NCBI RefSeq assembly: GCF_002946835.1 | Contig: NZ_CP026652.1 | Span: 372,001-436,000 of the forward strand | Source of the DNA: Streptomyces dengpaensis | GTDB lineage: Bacteria > Actinomycetota > Actinomycetes > Streptomycetales > Streptomycetaceae | DNA length: 64,000 nucleotides | Reading direction: 5' to 3' | Shown: positions 27,034-35,074 of the stretch, piece by piece | Numbering within the stretch: position 1 is the stretch's first letter | Layout of the letters: the number at the start of each line of letters is the position of its first letter | Made by a program: the position numbers and the translations under genes | The notes under the pieces: model-generated | Seen by the model: only the letters and a program-made list of their open reading frames with translations | What the model was told of the DNA's origin: nothing | Databases searched by the model: none

Positions 27034-28104
27034 CTATACGGTCGCAACGGTCCGGCGGCGTCGCGCGTGCAGGAGTGTGGCCGCGTACAGGGCGAGGAAT
27101 GCCGCGCTCACCGCGGCCAACAGCAGCCACGACACCGCCGTCCAGCCAGGCACATCCGTCCCGTGGAGCCAGCGGAGAAGGAAGTTGGTGCCGGCCGCGA
27201 CAGGGAAGGAGAAGATCCAAAATCCGTAGTGGAACGACTGCTGGCGCAGGTCCGGGATGAGGAATGCGACGACCAGGAGGGTGAAGAGCAGCAGTCCGGC
27301 GAAACCCTGGCCCACGGCGTCGAACGTGCCGTGGTTGGCCGCCGTCCAGGCCAGTCCGCCGACGGCCGGCGGGATGACCAGCACCGTGAGGGTGGGACGG
27401 GCTGGCCGGGGCATATTGCCGCCGTTGGCGACCAGGCCACCGAGGATGACGGTGCCGAAGGCGAGCCAGTACAGGACGCCGACGGCGAAGGTCAGCGCGG
27501 CGACCTCCGTCAGTCGCAGCGTCGAGGCGGTGGCGCTGGAGATGAACGGGGCGGAGACCACCGGCAGCAGATACCCGGGATGCAGCGGAGCGGAGGCCAG
27601 ACCGCCCGTGACCCAGTGCGCCAGAAGGCGAGCGGCGATGATCGCGGCCGTCATGGCGAACACCGCATAGGCCCATCGGGCGGCGTCCAGTTGGTAGCGG
27701 GAGAAGTGCCCGGCCGCGAGCATTCCGACGATGGGGACGTAGGCGAGGGTGAATCCCTGGCCGGGGTGGTGCAGGTGGTCGAGGACGTTACGCCACCGCC
27801 CGCCTCCGTGGCGTATGTACTGCACCAGCAGCACCAGCCACACCAGGCCGCTCACCGCGAACAGCGCATCGCCCGCCCACAGGGGCGCGCCGAGAGTGAC
27901 CGTTGCGGACTGCCATGCGCCGCCGAGCCCGGCCGTGCCGAGGGAGATCGACAGCAGACTGATCCTCTCCGTACGGAAATCGGGTGATCGTCTCGCATTG
28001 CCGGTGCGGCTCCTTCCCACAGCGTCGATGGCCGTGGCGTGCGGAGTCCGCTGCGGTGCGACGAACCCGTCCACCGCTTCCTCATGTGTGCCGACCGGTT
28101 GCAT
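27034..28104 (-). CDS. TDT/SLAC1-family membrane transporter (TehA-like)
   Basis: A 356-residue integral membrane protein with about nine or ten hydrophobic helices, after a 45-residue polar N terminus. Segments such as SISLGTAGLGGAWQS, LTLAYVPIVGML-like FTLAYVPIVGMLAAGHFS and HYGFWIFSFPVAAGTNFLLR match the tellurite-resistance/dicarboxylate transporter family (TDT), which includes anion channels and sulfite or malate exporters. ATG at 28104 follows GGAAAGGG. The HxlR gene lies 75 bases downstream on the same strand. Substrate unknown. Confidence 0.82.
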   Translation of the reverse strand: MQPVGTHEEAVDGFVAPQRTPHATAIDAVGRSRTGNARRSPDFRTERISLLSISLGTAGLGGAWQSATVTLGAPLWAGDALFAVSGLVWLVLLVQYIRHGGGRWRNVLDHLHHPGQGFTLAYVPIVGMLAAGHFSRYQLDAARWAYAVFAMTAAIIAARLLAHWVTGGLASAPLHPGYLLPVVSAPFISSATASTLRLTEVAALTFAVGVLYWLAFGTVILGGLVANGGNMPRPARPTLTVLVIPPAVGGLAWTAANHGTFDAVGQGFAGLLLFTLLVVAFLIPDLRQQSFHYGFWIFSFPVAAGTNFLLRWLHGTDVPGWTAVSWLLLAAVSAAFLALYAATLLHARRRRTVATV

Positions 28105-28194
28105 GGTGCCCTTTCCGCCCCTTTCCGGAGCCCTCGATCAGGGGGCGCGACGTGGACAGCGGAGGGAGATCCCGCCGTCGGCGCCAGCCGTTTC

Positions 28195-28211
28195 GGTTGC
28201 AAAGTTAAACC
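28195..28211. promoter_or_regulatory. Candidate HxlR operator (copy 2)
   Basis: GGTTGCAAAGTTAAACC lies 91 bases upstream of the TDT transporter start. It repeats the site next to the HxlR start and has GGTT/AACC dyad ends. A separate inverted repeat, GACACA-N22-TGTGTC (28236-28269), lies before the rightward CGNR gene in the same gap. Confidence 0.55.
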
Positions 28212-28307
28212 AGAATGGCTCCGATGGCCAACCAGGACACATAAGAGCCAAAAGTCGTATACTTGTGTCGTTAGGTGGGTGGAAAGTGACTACGAGGAGT
28301 GATCGGG

Positions 28308-28892
28308 ATGAGTTGGCCGGCCACGGCTCGCTACGACAGGGACCCAGCCCCAGGCGGACTTGCCTTCGTTCAGGACCTCATGAACACCATCGCCGCAGGC
28401 AAGCCGCGCACGACGGACCTCCTTCAGGACCTCGGTGACGCCCAGGCCTGGCTCGATCAGGCACTGGCGGAGTGGGGCAGGGTCACGGGCACCCCCACGG
28501 CCGGGATCGATCTCGACCCGCGCGACCTGAAAGAGCTCCGCACCTTCCGCGACGACCTGCGCCGGCCGGACGGAGCAGACGGTGACAGCACCCTTCCCTC
28601 GCTGCATACCGCAGCTGTAGCGCTGCAGCTCGGCGGGGACGGACAGGTTCGCGTCGAACCGCGCGGCACCGGCTGGCGGCGCGTGGCGTCTCTGGCCTTG
28701 ATCGAGATCTTCCAGGCCCAGCAGGCCGGCACCTGGCAGCGGTTCAAGAGGTGCCGCAACGACCGTTGCCAGACGATGTTCTTCGACCGGTCGCGCAACA
28801 ACAGCGGCGTCTGGCACGACGTCAAGCTGTGCGGTAACGCGGCGAATCTGCGGGCCTACCGGGCTAGGCAGCGCACCAAGAGCGCATCGTAG
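28308..28892 (+). CDS. CGNR zinc finger / ABATE domain protein (paralogue 1)
   Basis: A 194-residue putative DNA-binding regulator. The N-terminal ABATE domain starts FVQDLMNTIAAGKP, and the C-terminal zinc knuckle is CRNDRCQTMFFDRSRNNSGV then WHDVKLCGNAANLRAYRAR. In typical members the third ligand is Cys (W-C-x4-CGNR); here it is His (WHDVKLC), and CGNR reads CGNA, so the knuckle is CCHC. ATG at 28308 follows GAGGAG. A near-identical design is encoded at 45781-46386. It stands alone with its own terminator. Targets unknown. Confidence 0.87.
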   Translation: MSWPATARYDRDPAPGGLAFVQDLMNTIAAGKPRTTDLLQDLGDAQAWLDQALAEWGRVTGTPTAGIDLDPRDLKELRTFRDDLRRPDGADGDSTLPSLHTAAVALQLGGDGQVRVEPRGTGWRRVASLALIEIFQAQQAGTWQRFKRCRNDRCQTMFFDRSRNNSGVWHDVKLCGNAANLRAYRARQRTKSAS

Positions 28893-28919
28893 GCACCACA
28901 CCGGCCGGTCTCCGGCGCG

Positions 28920-28955
28920 CGGGGCTGCCTACCGGACCTCCGGTAGGCAGCCCCG
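28920..28955. terminator. Strong terminator after the CGNR gene
   Basis: CGGGGCTGCCTACCGG pairs perfectly over 16 bp with its complement across the 4-base loop ACCT, 28 bases after the stop. Confidence 0.9.
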
Positions 28956-29287
28956 CAGCGCAGGTGCATTCAGCGAGCACGACCCCGGGGAGGGCGGCGC
29001 GCCAGAGCGGTTTCCCGGCGACACGGCACCCTCTCCCTCGTTTCACTTCCCGCGAGCGGTCAGTCACGGACCCATTCGTCCTTTTTGTCCGGACCGAGAG
29101 GGAATCTCCCCGATGCCTCCCCTTGTTAGACACAAGCAAAGCGCTTACGTTTCTGTTGATGAGCTCGTTGAGGCGCCGTCCATTGGTCTGGCGGTGCGGC
29201 ACCACGACGCGAGCCGCTCCTGCGGCGATAGCCGTACGGCGTGTTGCGCCGTCCCCGCGCCACGTCCCAACCAAGGGAGGTTCCCCG

Positions 29288-30013
29288 ATGATCATTGATG
29301 CCGGAGAGCTCGACGCCACTTCCGCGTACAAACTGCTGATCGGCAGCGTCATTCCGCGCGCCGTGGCCTGGGTCAGCACGGTTTCCCCTGAGGGCGTGGC
29401 CAACCTCGCGCCCATCTCCTTCTTCACCGTGGTCGGGCGGAAACCACCCATGGTCTCGATCACCCTGCAGCCGCAGTCTGACGGAGTCACGCTGAAGGAC
29501 ACCTTCGTCAACATCCGTGACACCGGCGAGTTCGTCACCAATCTGGCGACGCTGCCGCAGGCGGACGCGATGCACGCATCGGCGTTCGAGTTCGACCCGG
29601 CCGTGGACGAGTTCCAGGCGCTCGGACTGGGGAAGGAGCCATCCGTGGTGGTGCGCGCGCCCCGGGTCAAGGAGGCGCCGATCTCGTTCGAGTGCGTCGT
29701 CGACCGCATCATTCCGGTCGGGGACGACGGAGTCGATCACGTGGTGTGGGGCAGGGTGGTGCGGTTCCACATCCGGGACGACCTGTATCTGGAGCGAGGG
29801 CGGATCGACACCGCCGCGCTCCCGGCCGTCGGACGGCTCGCCGCCGAGTACACCCTGGTCGACAACGTCTTCACCACGCCTTTGGACGAGGAACTGCGCG
29901 CGGCCCGAAACGGCAGCCGGATGCGGCGGCTGGACGCACGCTCGGACGGCTTCTCCCCGATCGACAGCAAGGACTGGTCGCCCGCTGGTGCGACGTCCGC
30001 TCCCGGAAAGTGA
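29288..30013 (+). CDS. Flavin reductase family protein
   Basis: A 241-residue flavin reductase-like (split-barrel FMN-binding) protein. ARAVAWVSTVSPEGVANLAPIS-type sequence (PRAVAWVSTVSPEGVANLAP, residues 21-40), FTVVGRKPPMVSI, DTGEFVTNLAT and HVVWGRVVRFHI are the family core. Members reduce FMN or FAD with NAD(P)H, often for a two-component monooxygenase, which is not found nearby. ATG at 29288 follows GGGAGG. First gene of a four-gene rightward unit with two hydrolases and an enoyl-CoA hydratase; the next gene begins within 10 bases. Confidence 0.88.
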   Translation: MIIDAGELDATSAYKLLIGSVIPRAVAWVSTVSPEGVANLAPISFFTVVGRKPPMVSITLQPQSDGVTLKDTFVNIRDTGEFVTNLATLPQADAMHASAFEFDPAVDEFQALGLGKEPSVVVRAPRVKEAPISFECVVDRIIPVGDDGVDHVVWGRVVRFHIRDDLYLERGRIDTAALPAVGRLAAEYTLVDNVFTTPLDEELRAARNGSRMRRLDARSDGFSPIDSKDWSPAGATSAPGK

Positions 30014-30021
30014 GCACAGCG

Positions 30022-31227
30022 ATGAGGACTGAACGAATCGGGACGACCGGCGTGCGGTTCCGCCGCGGCGGCGCGGGCGACGTGGCCGTCGTGTTCGTCC
30101 ACGGCTTCCTCGACGACCAGTACATCTGGGACGCGCTGACCGCCGAACTCCAGTCCCCCGTCGAATACGTCACCGTCGACCTGGCCGGCTGCGGGGACCG
30201 CACAGCGGCGGACGGAGTGTTCGGTTACGACCGGTTCACCGACGAGGTCGGCGCGGTCGTGGACGCCCTCGGCAAGCCCTTCGTGATCGTCGGTCAGAGC
30301 ATGGGGTCGGCGGTGGCCGAGCTGGTCGCCGCTGCCCGGCCCGACCGTGCGCTTGGCCTGGTGCTGGTGACGCCGGTTCCGCTGGCGGGCACGCACCTGC
30401 CCGACGAGATGATCGAGCAGTTCCGCTCCCTGGGCGGCAGTCTCGAAGGGCAGCGCGGGGTGCGTAACCAGCTGTCCGTCGCCCTGCCGGACGGCGAATT
30501 CGACCGACTGCTGGCGACCGGCGTGCGCGTGCGTCCGGAGGTCGTGCGCGACTTCGCCGACACCTGGAACAACGGGCACGCGGCAGGCTCGGAGCCGAGC
30601 CGCTTCACCGGCCCGGTACTCATCGTCCGCGGCGAGGGTGACGGGTTCGTCACCGAGGAACTGGTGAACGGTGGGGTCGCGCCGCGCTTCGGCTCGGTGG
30701 AGACGGTGTCGGTCGCCAAGGGCGGGCACTGGGTCCACGCCGAGCAGCCAGCCGCGGTCGCCACGCACCTCGACCGCTTCCTCTCCGGCATAGCCGCGTC
30801 GGGCGGCAGGACCGCGTCGCAGGACGAGCGCCCGCAGGGCTGGACCGGTGCCTTCGCGCAGCAGTCGTCCGAGGCGTTCGACGAGGCGTTCGCCGCAGAC
30901 GTGGTGCTGGAAGCCAGCGTGCTCACCCGTCCGATCGAGGGCCGGGACCAGGTCAAGAACGTGATGGGGACAGCGAGCGTCATCTATGAGTCCCTCGCCT
31001 TCACCCAGGAGACCGCAAACGGTCAGCAGACCTACCTGGAGTGGGAGGCCACCGCGTTCGGCGGCGTGCGGATGCAGGGCGTGACCGTACTGACCAAGGA
31101 CGCACAGGGGCAGATCGTCCGAGCCGCCATCCACCACCGGCCGCTGGGCGCCGTCCTGCGGTTCTCCGGTGAACTGCGTGAGCGGCTCAGCGGCGTGGTC
31201 CCGGCCGACCTTTTCCACCAGGGCTGA
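30022..31227 (+). CDS. Alpha/beta hydrolase fused to an NTF2-like domain
   Basis: A 401-residue two-domain protein. Residues 20-265 are an alpha/beta hydrolase: oxyanion HG (27-28), nucleophile S93 in VGQSMGSAV, acid in RGEGDGF and His in GGHWVHAEQP. Residues about 275-400 (EAFDEAFAADVVLEASVLTR, then VLTKDAQGQIVRAAIHHRP) look like a SnoaL/NTF2 fold. Such pairs are usually separate genes. An in-frame GTG at 30010 overlaps the stop of the flavin reductase, so tight translational coupling is likely either way. Substrate unknown, probably an ester or ring-cleavage product. Confidence 0.85.
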   Translation: MRTERIGTTGVRFRRGGAGDVAVVFVHGFLDDQYIWDALTAELQSPVEYVTVDLAGCGDRTAADGVFGYDRFTDEVGAVVDALGKPFVIVGQSMGSAVAELVAAARPDRALGLVLVTPVPLAGTHLPDEMIEQFRSLGGSLEGQRGVRNQLSVALPDGEFDRLLATGVRVRPEVVRDFADTWNNGHAAGSEPSRFTGPVLIVRGEGDGFVTEELVNGGVAPRFGSVETVSVAKGGHWVHAEQPAAVATHLDRFLSGIAASGGRTASQDERPQGWTGAFAQQSSEAFDEAFAADVVLEASVLTRPIEGRDQVKNVMGTASVIYESLAFTQETANGQQTYLEWEATAFGGVRMQGVTVLTKDAQGQIVRAAIHHRPLGAVLRFSGELRERLSGVVPADLFHQG

Positions 31228-31255
31228 GCCCCGAATTCCTACCAGGAGGTTTCCG

Positions 31256-32149
31256 ATGGCAGAGCGCGAGAACGTCGAGTTCGAGGCCGACGGCGGAGTC
31301 ACGCTGCGCGGATGGCTCTTCCTGCCGGACGGGCCTGGCCCGCACCCGGCGATCACGATGGCCCACGGCTACGCGGGTGTCAGGGACCACGGTCTCGAAC
31401 CCTTCGCGCGGACCTTCGCCGAGAACGGGTTCGTCGTCCTGCTGCACGACCACCGCACCTTCGGGGCCAGCGATGGCCAGCCGCGACAGGACGTCGACCC
31501 CTGGCAGCAGATCTCCGACTGGCGGCGGGCCATCTCCTACCTGGAGAGCCGGCCCGAGGTCGACTCCGACCGGATCGGCCTGTGGGGCACCAGCTACGCC
31601 GGCGGCCATGCCATCGTGCTGGGCGCGACCGATCGCCGGCTGCGGGCCGTGGTCTCCCAGGTGCCGACCATCAGCGGCTACGAGCAGGGGCTGCGCCGCG
31701 TCGCACCAGACGCCGTCGCGGTCCTCGAGGAGTCCTTCGCCGAGGACGAACGAGCGCAGCTGCGCGGCGAGGCACCGCGCACCCTGGCCATCGTCAGCGG
31801 CGACCCGACGGTGCCCGCCTCCTACCGCTCGCAGGAGGCCATCGACTTCTACCTGCAGCCCAAGCCCGACGGCGTGTGGGAGAACAAGGTCACCCTCCGT
31901 TCCAACCGGGCGGCCCGCATGTACGAGCCCGGGACCTGGATCACGCGGGTCTCCCCCACACCGCTGCTCATGGTGGTCGCCCTCGGCGACACGGTCACCG
32001 TGACCGACCTGGCCCTCGCGGCCTACGAGCGCGCGCTCGAGCCGAAGCAGCTGCAGCTGATCCCCGGCGGCCACTTCGACCCCTACGTCGCCCAGTTCGA
32101 CCAGGCCAGCACTGCCGCCCTCGACTGGTTCCGCCAGCACCTCGCGTGA
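31256..32149 (+). CDS. Alpha/beta hydrolase (dienelactone-hydrolase / S15-like)
   Basis: A 297-residue hydrolase. AHGYAGVRDHGLEPFARTFAENGF, VLLHDHRTFGASDG, nucleophile S113 in GLWGTSYAGGHAI, acid near VVALGDTVT and His in PGGHFDPYV. ATG at 31256 follows a perfect AGGAGG. It is the third gene of the flavin reductase unit, 28 bases after the fused hydrolase. Possible role in opening a lactone or releasing an acyl group. Confidence 0.88.
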   Translation: MAERENVEFEADGGVTLRGWLFLPDGPGPHPAITMAHGYAGVRDHGLEPFARTFAENGFVVLLHDHRTFGASDGQPRQDVDPWQQISDWRRAISYLESRPEVDSDRIGLWGTSYAGGHAIVLGATDRRLRAVVSQVPTISGYEQGLRRVAPDAVAVLEESFAEDERAQLRGEAPRTLAIVSGDPTVPASYRSQEAIDFYLQPKPDGVWENKVTLRSNRAARMYEPGTWITRVSPTPLLMVVALGDTVTVTDLALAAYERALEPKQLQLIPGGHFDPYVAQFDQASTAALDWFRQHLA

Positions 32150-32187
32150 AGTTCGAAGCCTGATACCTGAAGCCTGAAGGAAAGATC

Positions 32188-32976
32188 ATGCCTCACCTGA
32201 CCTACTCCATCGACGACGCCATCGCCACCCTGGTCCTGAGCAACCCGCCGCAGAACCGCATCGATGCGCAGATGGCCACCGAGCTCGCCGAGGCCCTGGA
32301 GGCAATCGGCAACAGCGACGCCCGGGCCGTCCTGATCCGCGCGGAAGGCCCCGACTTCAGCTTCGGCGGCGACATCCTCGACTGGCCGGACGCGGACGTA
32401 CGGGAACTGCGGACCCTCTTCGAGCGCTACATGCAGGTCTTCAACCAGCTTGAGCGGCTCCCGCTGCCGGTGATCGCCGCCGTCCACGGCCTGTGCTTCG
32501 GCGGCGGTCTGGAACTCGCGCTGCGCGCCGATGTCATCTTCGCCACCGAGACGGCCCGCTTCGGCCACCCCGAGCAGACCCTGGGCATCGTCACCCTGCT
32601 CGGCGGGATCTACCGGGTCGCCGAACGCGCGGGAAGGGCGCGCGCCTCCGAATGGGCACTCACCTCGGAACAGGTGCCCGCCTCGGTCATGGCCGAGGCC
32701 GGTGTGATCAACCGGGTCGTCGCCGACGACGACCTGCTGACCGAGGCAACCGCCTTCGCCCGCAAGGCCGCCAAGGGCCCCACCCGCGCCTACGCCGCCC
32801 ATAAGGCCCTGCTGCGCGCCTGGGCCGTCGGCGGGATCTCCGCGGCGGACGAGGCGATGTTCGACATCGCCATGCCGCTGTTCGAGACCGACGACGTCAA
32901 GGCAGGCCTGGCCTCGGCAGTCAACGCCTCCAAGGCCGGACTGCCCCGTCCCGCGGTCGACTTCCAGGGCCGCTGA
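32188..32976 (+). CDS. Enoyl-CoA hydratase/isomerase family protein
   Basis: A 262-residue crotonase-fold protein. SNPPQNRIDAQMATEL, oxyanion-hole regions FSFGGDI and HGLCFGGGLELALRADVIFA, and FGHPEQTLGIVTLLGGIYR. The first catalytic Glu (HPEQTLG) is kept; the usual P-G-x-G-G-T-Q-R segment is changed to LLGGIYR, so activity may differ from hydration. It acts on a CoA thioester. ATG follows GAAGGAAAG. Last gene of the unit. Confidence 0.88.
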   Translation: MPHLTYSIDDAIATLVLSNPPQNRIDAQMATELAEALEAIGNSDARAVLIRAEGPDFSFGGDILDWPDADVRELRTLFERYMQVFNQLERLPLPVIAAVHGLCFGGGLELALRADVIFATETARFGHPEQTLGIVTLLGGIYRVAERAGRARASEWALTSEQVPASVMAEAGVINRVVADDDLLTEATAFARKAAKGPTRAYAAHKALLRAWAVGGISAADEAMFDIAMPLFETDDVKAGLASAVNASKAGLPRPAVDFQGR

Positions 32977-33004
32977 CAAGCCACCCCATACCCCGGAACC
33001 GACC

Positions 33005-33180
33005 TGGACGCCCATATCCTTCTCAGCCTTTTCCGACGCGTTGGCGTAGGTGAAGGCCACGTTGGCGCCCTCTGCGGCAAGTCGCCGAGCCACCGCGGCA
33101 CCGACGCCTCTCGACGCCCCGGTGACAAGGGCGGTCTTGCCGGAAAGATGTTTGGTCACGTCGCGAACTCCAATGCGCAT
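33005..33180 (-). pseudogene. N-terminal fragment of a short-chain dehydrogenase
   Basis: The leftward frame gives TKHLSGKTALVTGASRGVGA followed by AVARRLAAEGANVAFTYANASEKAEKD. TGASRGVG is the SDR cofactor motif. Homology stops after about 50 residues, where the sequence meets the end of the enoyl-CoA hydratase unit. The catalytic YxxxK part is absent, so it is truncated. Confidence 0.8.
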
Positions 33181-33340
33181 CATTGATAATTGCGGCCGAA
33201 TGGGATTCAGATGCTCTTCTGAACGGCGCCCGTTACTGCGGAAAAATTCTCGAAGAGAAGTTTTGTATCGTCCAGTGCAGCAGAGTCGGTGCCCGCTACA
33301 AGCCGTGGACGGGACGGTCGTCGGCCACGGGAAAGTGGCG

Positions 33341-33364
33341 GCCCGGCCGCGGTGGCGGCCGGGC
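33341..33364. terminator. GC-rich hairpin
   Basis: GCCCGGCCGC pairs with GCGGCCGGGC over 10 bp with the 4-base loop GGTG. It lies in the gap between the SDR fragment and the YciI gene and could end leftward transcription. Confidence 0.65.
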
Positions 33365-33406
33365 TCCGCCAATGCCCGGCGACGGACCGGGGCAATCACG
33401 TGACAG

Positions 33407-33430
33407 CCAGGGGTGGATACTCACCCCTGG
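33407..33430. terminator. Hairpin overlapping the YciI stop
   Basis: CCAGGGGTG and CACCCCTGG form a 9-bp stem with a 6-base loop over the end of the leftward YciI gene. Confidence 0.6.
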
Positions 33431-33696
33431 AGCGACCCCCACACGACCGTCCATTCGCGCACGTCCGCAGTCGCGTGGCCGGAGCGGACGATGGGACTCT
33501 CCTGGTAGAGGGCCGTTGCCTGCTCGAGGGAGTCACAGCTCAGGATGGCCATACCGCCGGCGCCGTCGTTGAAGGGGCCTGAGACGACGAGGGTGCCCTC
33601 GTCGTACAGCTTGGCCAGGAAAGCCTGCTGCGCCCCACTCACCTCCTGGCCCGGCAGTCCTGCGGGGAATCCGAGCGTCACAACGAAATGCTTCAT
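33421..33696 (-). CDS. YciI family protein
   Basis: A 91-residue YCII-domain protein (dimeric alpha-beta barrel). MKHFVVTLGFPAG, HQAFLAKLYDEGTLVVSGPF-like core (QQAFLAKLYDEGTLVVSGPF), SLEQATALYQESPIVRSGHA and the terminal VREWTVVWGS are all typical. The usual His/Asp pair is partly present. YciI proteins include dehalogenase-like and muconolactone isomerase-like enzymes. ATG follows AGGAGG. Third gene after the HGD-like gene and hydrolase, 106 bases downstream. Confidence 0.85.
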   Translation of the reverse strand: MKHFVVTLGFPAGLPGQEVSGAQQAFLAKLYDEGTLVVSGPFNDGAGGMAILSCDSLEQATALYQESPIVRSGHATADVREWTVVWGSLQG

Positions 33697-33802
33697 GTCA
33701 TCCTCCTGGTCCGGGAGTCCACCCCGCGGGTTTCCGTTGGCCTGTGCCGTCCGGCCGGCGTGGGTGGCGGCGCGACATCACCACGCCGACCGGAGAAGTC
33801 GA

Positions 33803-35074
33803 TCAGCCGTTCGGCGCCGCGGGGAAGCGCGGAGCGAGCCACTCGACGACAGACCGCAGGGCCTTGTGCCGTGCCGGCAAAGGCGTGGCGAAATGCGCGG
33901 CCTCGAAGAACCGCATCGTCTTGTCCTCGGCCGGACTGGCGTCGAACTGCGCCTTACTGGTGTCGGGGAAGCCCAGGCTGTCCGACGTCAGACTGATCAG
34001 AAGCAGCGGCTCGTGAACCGACTTCAGCGACTCGATGAGCGTGGCCCGCGTCGACAGCCCCGACCAGGTGCTCAGCCACGCCCGCGGCGTGACCAGCCGG
34101 CCGAACCCGGCAGGCGCGTAATTGACCTGGTCCGGCCGGGACCCGAGGATCGAGGCGGGCGTCCGGGTGGACTTCCAGGCGTGCAGGCTCAGATCCAGGT
34201 ACGCCGGGTCGGCCTCGGTCCGGTGGACGGTCATGTAGGTGCCGAGCACCGCGCGGCGGGTGATGTAGGTGCGCTCCTCCAGCGGCAGGTCGGTGAACCC
34301 CGGTTGCTGCGTCTGCTGCCGGTAGCGCTGCTGCTCGGCGATCAACCCGCGGGCGCGGGCGTCGAGCCGGGCCACACGGTCCCGCTGCGCCGCCCGGTAC
34401 CGCTCCAGGAAATCCATGGAGTACTTGCTCGGCTCCGGGGGCTCGCAAAAGCCGTTCGCCGGGTTGTACATGTCCAGCTCGGGATCCACCGCCAGCGGAT
34501 CGTTCTCGTCGATCACCGACGGGTCGATGCCGGTCAGCATGAACGCTCCCTGGCCGGGATGTGCTGCCAGCAGGACGATACCGTCCGCGCTCGGCATCTG
34601 AACCGCGTTGAGGTCCAGCGGCTCCCCGGCCGCGGTGTCCCTCAGCCTTCCCGGCAAGGCCGTGCTCGCCTGCTGCTGGTAGAACGCCAGAAGCGATCCA
34701 CCGCCGCTGTTGCCGAGCAGCACGATCTTCTCGAAACCCCGCTCGTTCCTGAGATGGCTCAGCCCGGCCGCGAGATCGAGCAGCACCCGCTCGTGCTCGC
34801 AGTCGACATCGTTGTTCAGGCTCCGCGGCTGGTGGGCGTAGAAGGCGTACCCGGCCTCCAGGACCGCCGGAGCGGCGTAGTGCCGGCTCATGTCGCCCCG
34901 GGGATGCGACACCACCACCACCGTGCGCTCACCGCCACGCGCGTAGAGAAACCCGCGCGAGACCACACCGTCAAAGGCGGCAACCGGGATGACCGTCGTC
35001 TCGGTCCCCGCCGGCAGCTCGTCGAAATCGATGAGACCGACGGCGTTGGCGCTGATCGACTTCTGCTCAGTCAC
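33803..35074 (-). CDS. Large alpha/beta hydrolase
   Basis: A 423-residue hydrolase-fold protein. VVVVSHPRGDMSRHYAAPAVLEAG, nucleophile in VLLGNSGGGSLLAFYQQQ, and His near FFEAAHFATPLP, with an inserted cap of about 150 residues containing PSKYSMDFLERYRAAQRDRV. It starts with GTG at 35074, which overlaps the TGA of the HGD-like gene by 4 bases, so the two are translationally coupled. It may hydrolyse the ring-cleavage product. Confidence 0.83.
   Translation of the reverse strand: MTEQKSISANAVGLIDFDELPAGTETTVIPVAAFDGVVSRGFLYARGGERTVVVVSHPRGDMSRHYAAPAVLEAGYAFYAHQPRSLNNDVDCEHERVLLDLAAGLSHLRNERGFEKIVLLGNSGGGSLLAFYQQQASTALPGRLRDTAAGEPLDLNAVQMPSADGIVLLAAHPGQGAFMLTGIDPSVIDENDPLAVDPELDMYNPANGFCEPPEPSKYSMDFLERYRAAQRDRVARLDARARGLIAEQQRYRQQTQQPGFTDLPLEERTYITRRAVLGTYMTVHRTEADPAYLDLSLHAWKSTRTPASILGSRPDQVNYAPAGFGRLVTPRAWLSTWSGLSTRATLIESLKSVHEPLLLISLTSDSLGFPDTSKAQFDASPAEDKTMRFFEAAHFATPLPARHKALRSVVEWLAPRFPAAPNG

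Noticed and set aside
29132..29149. AAGCAAAGCGCTTACGTT as a LacI-type operator before the flavin reductase
   Set aside because: Only the 8-bp core AAGCGCTT is symmetric, it occurs once, and no LacI gene is in the window.
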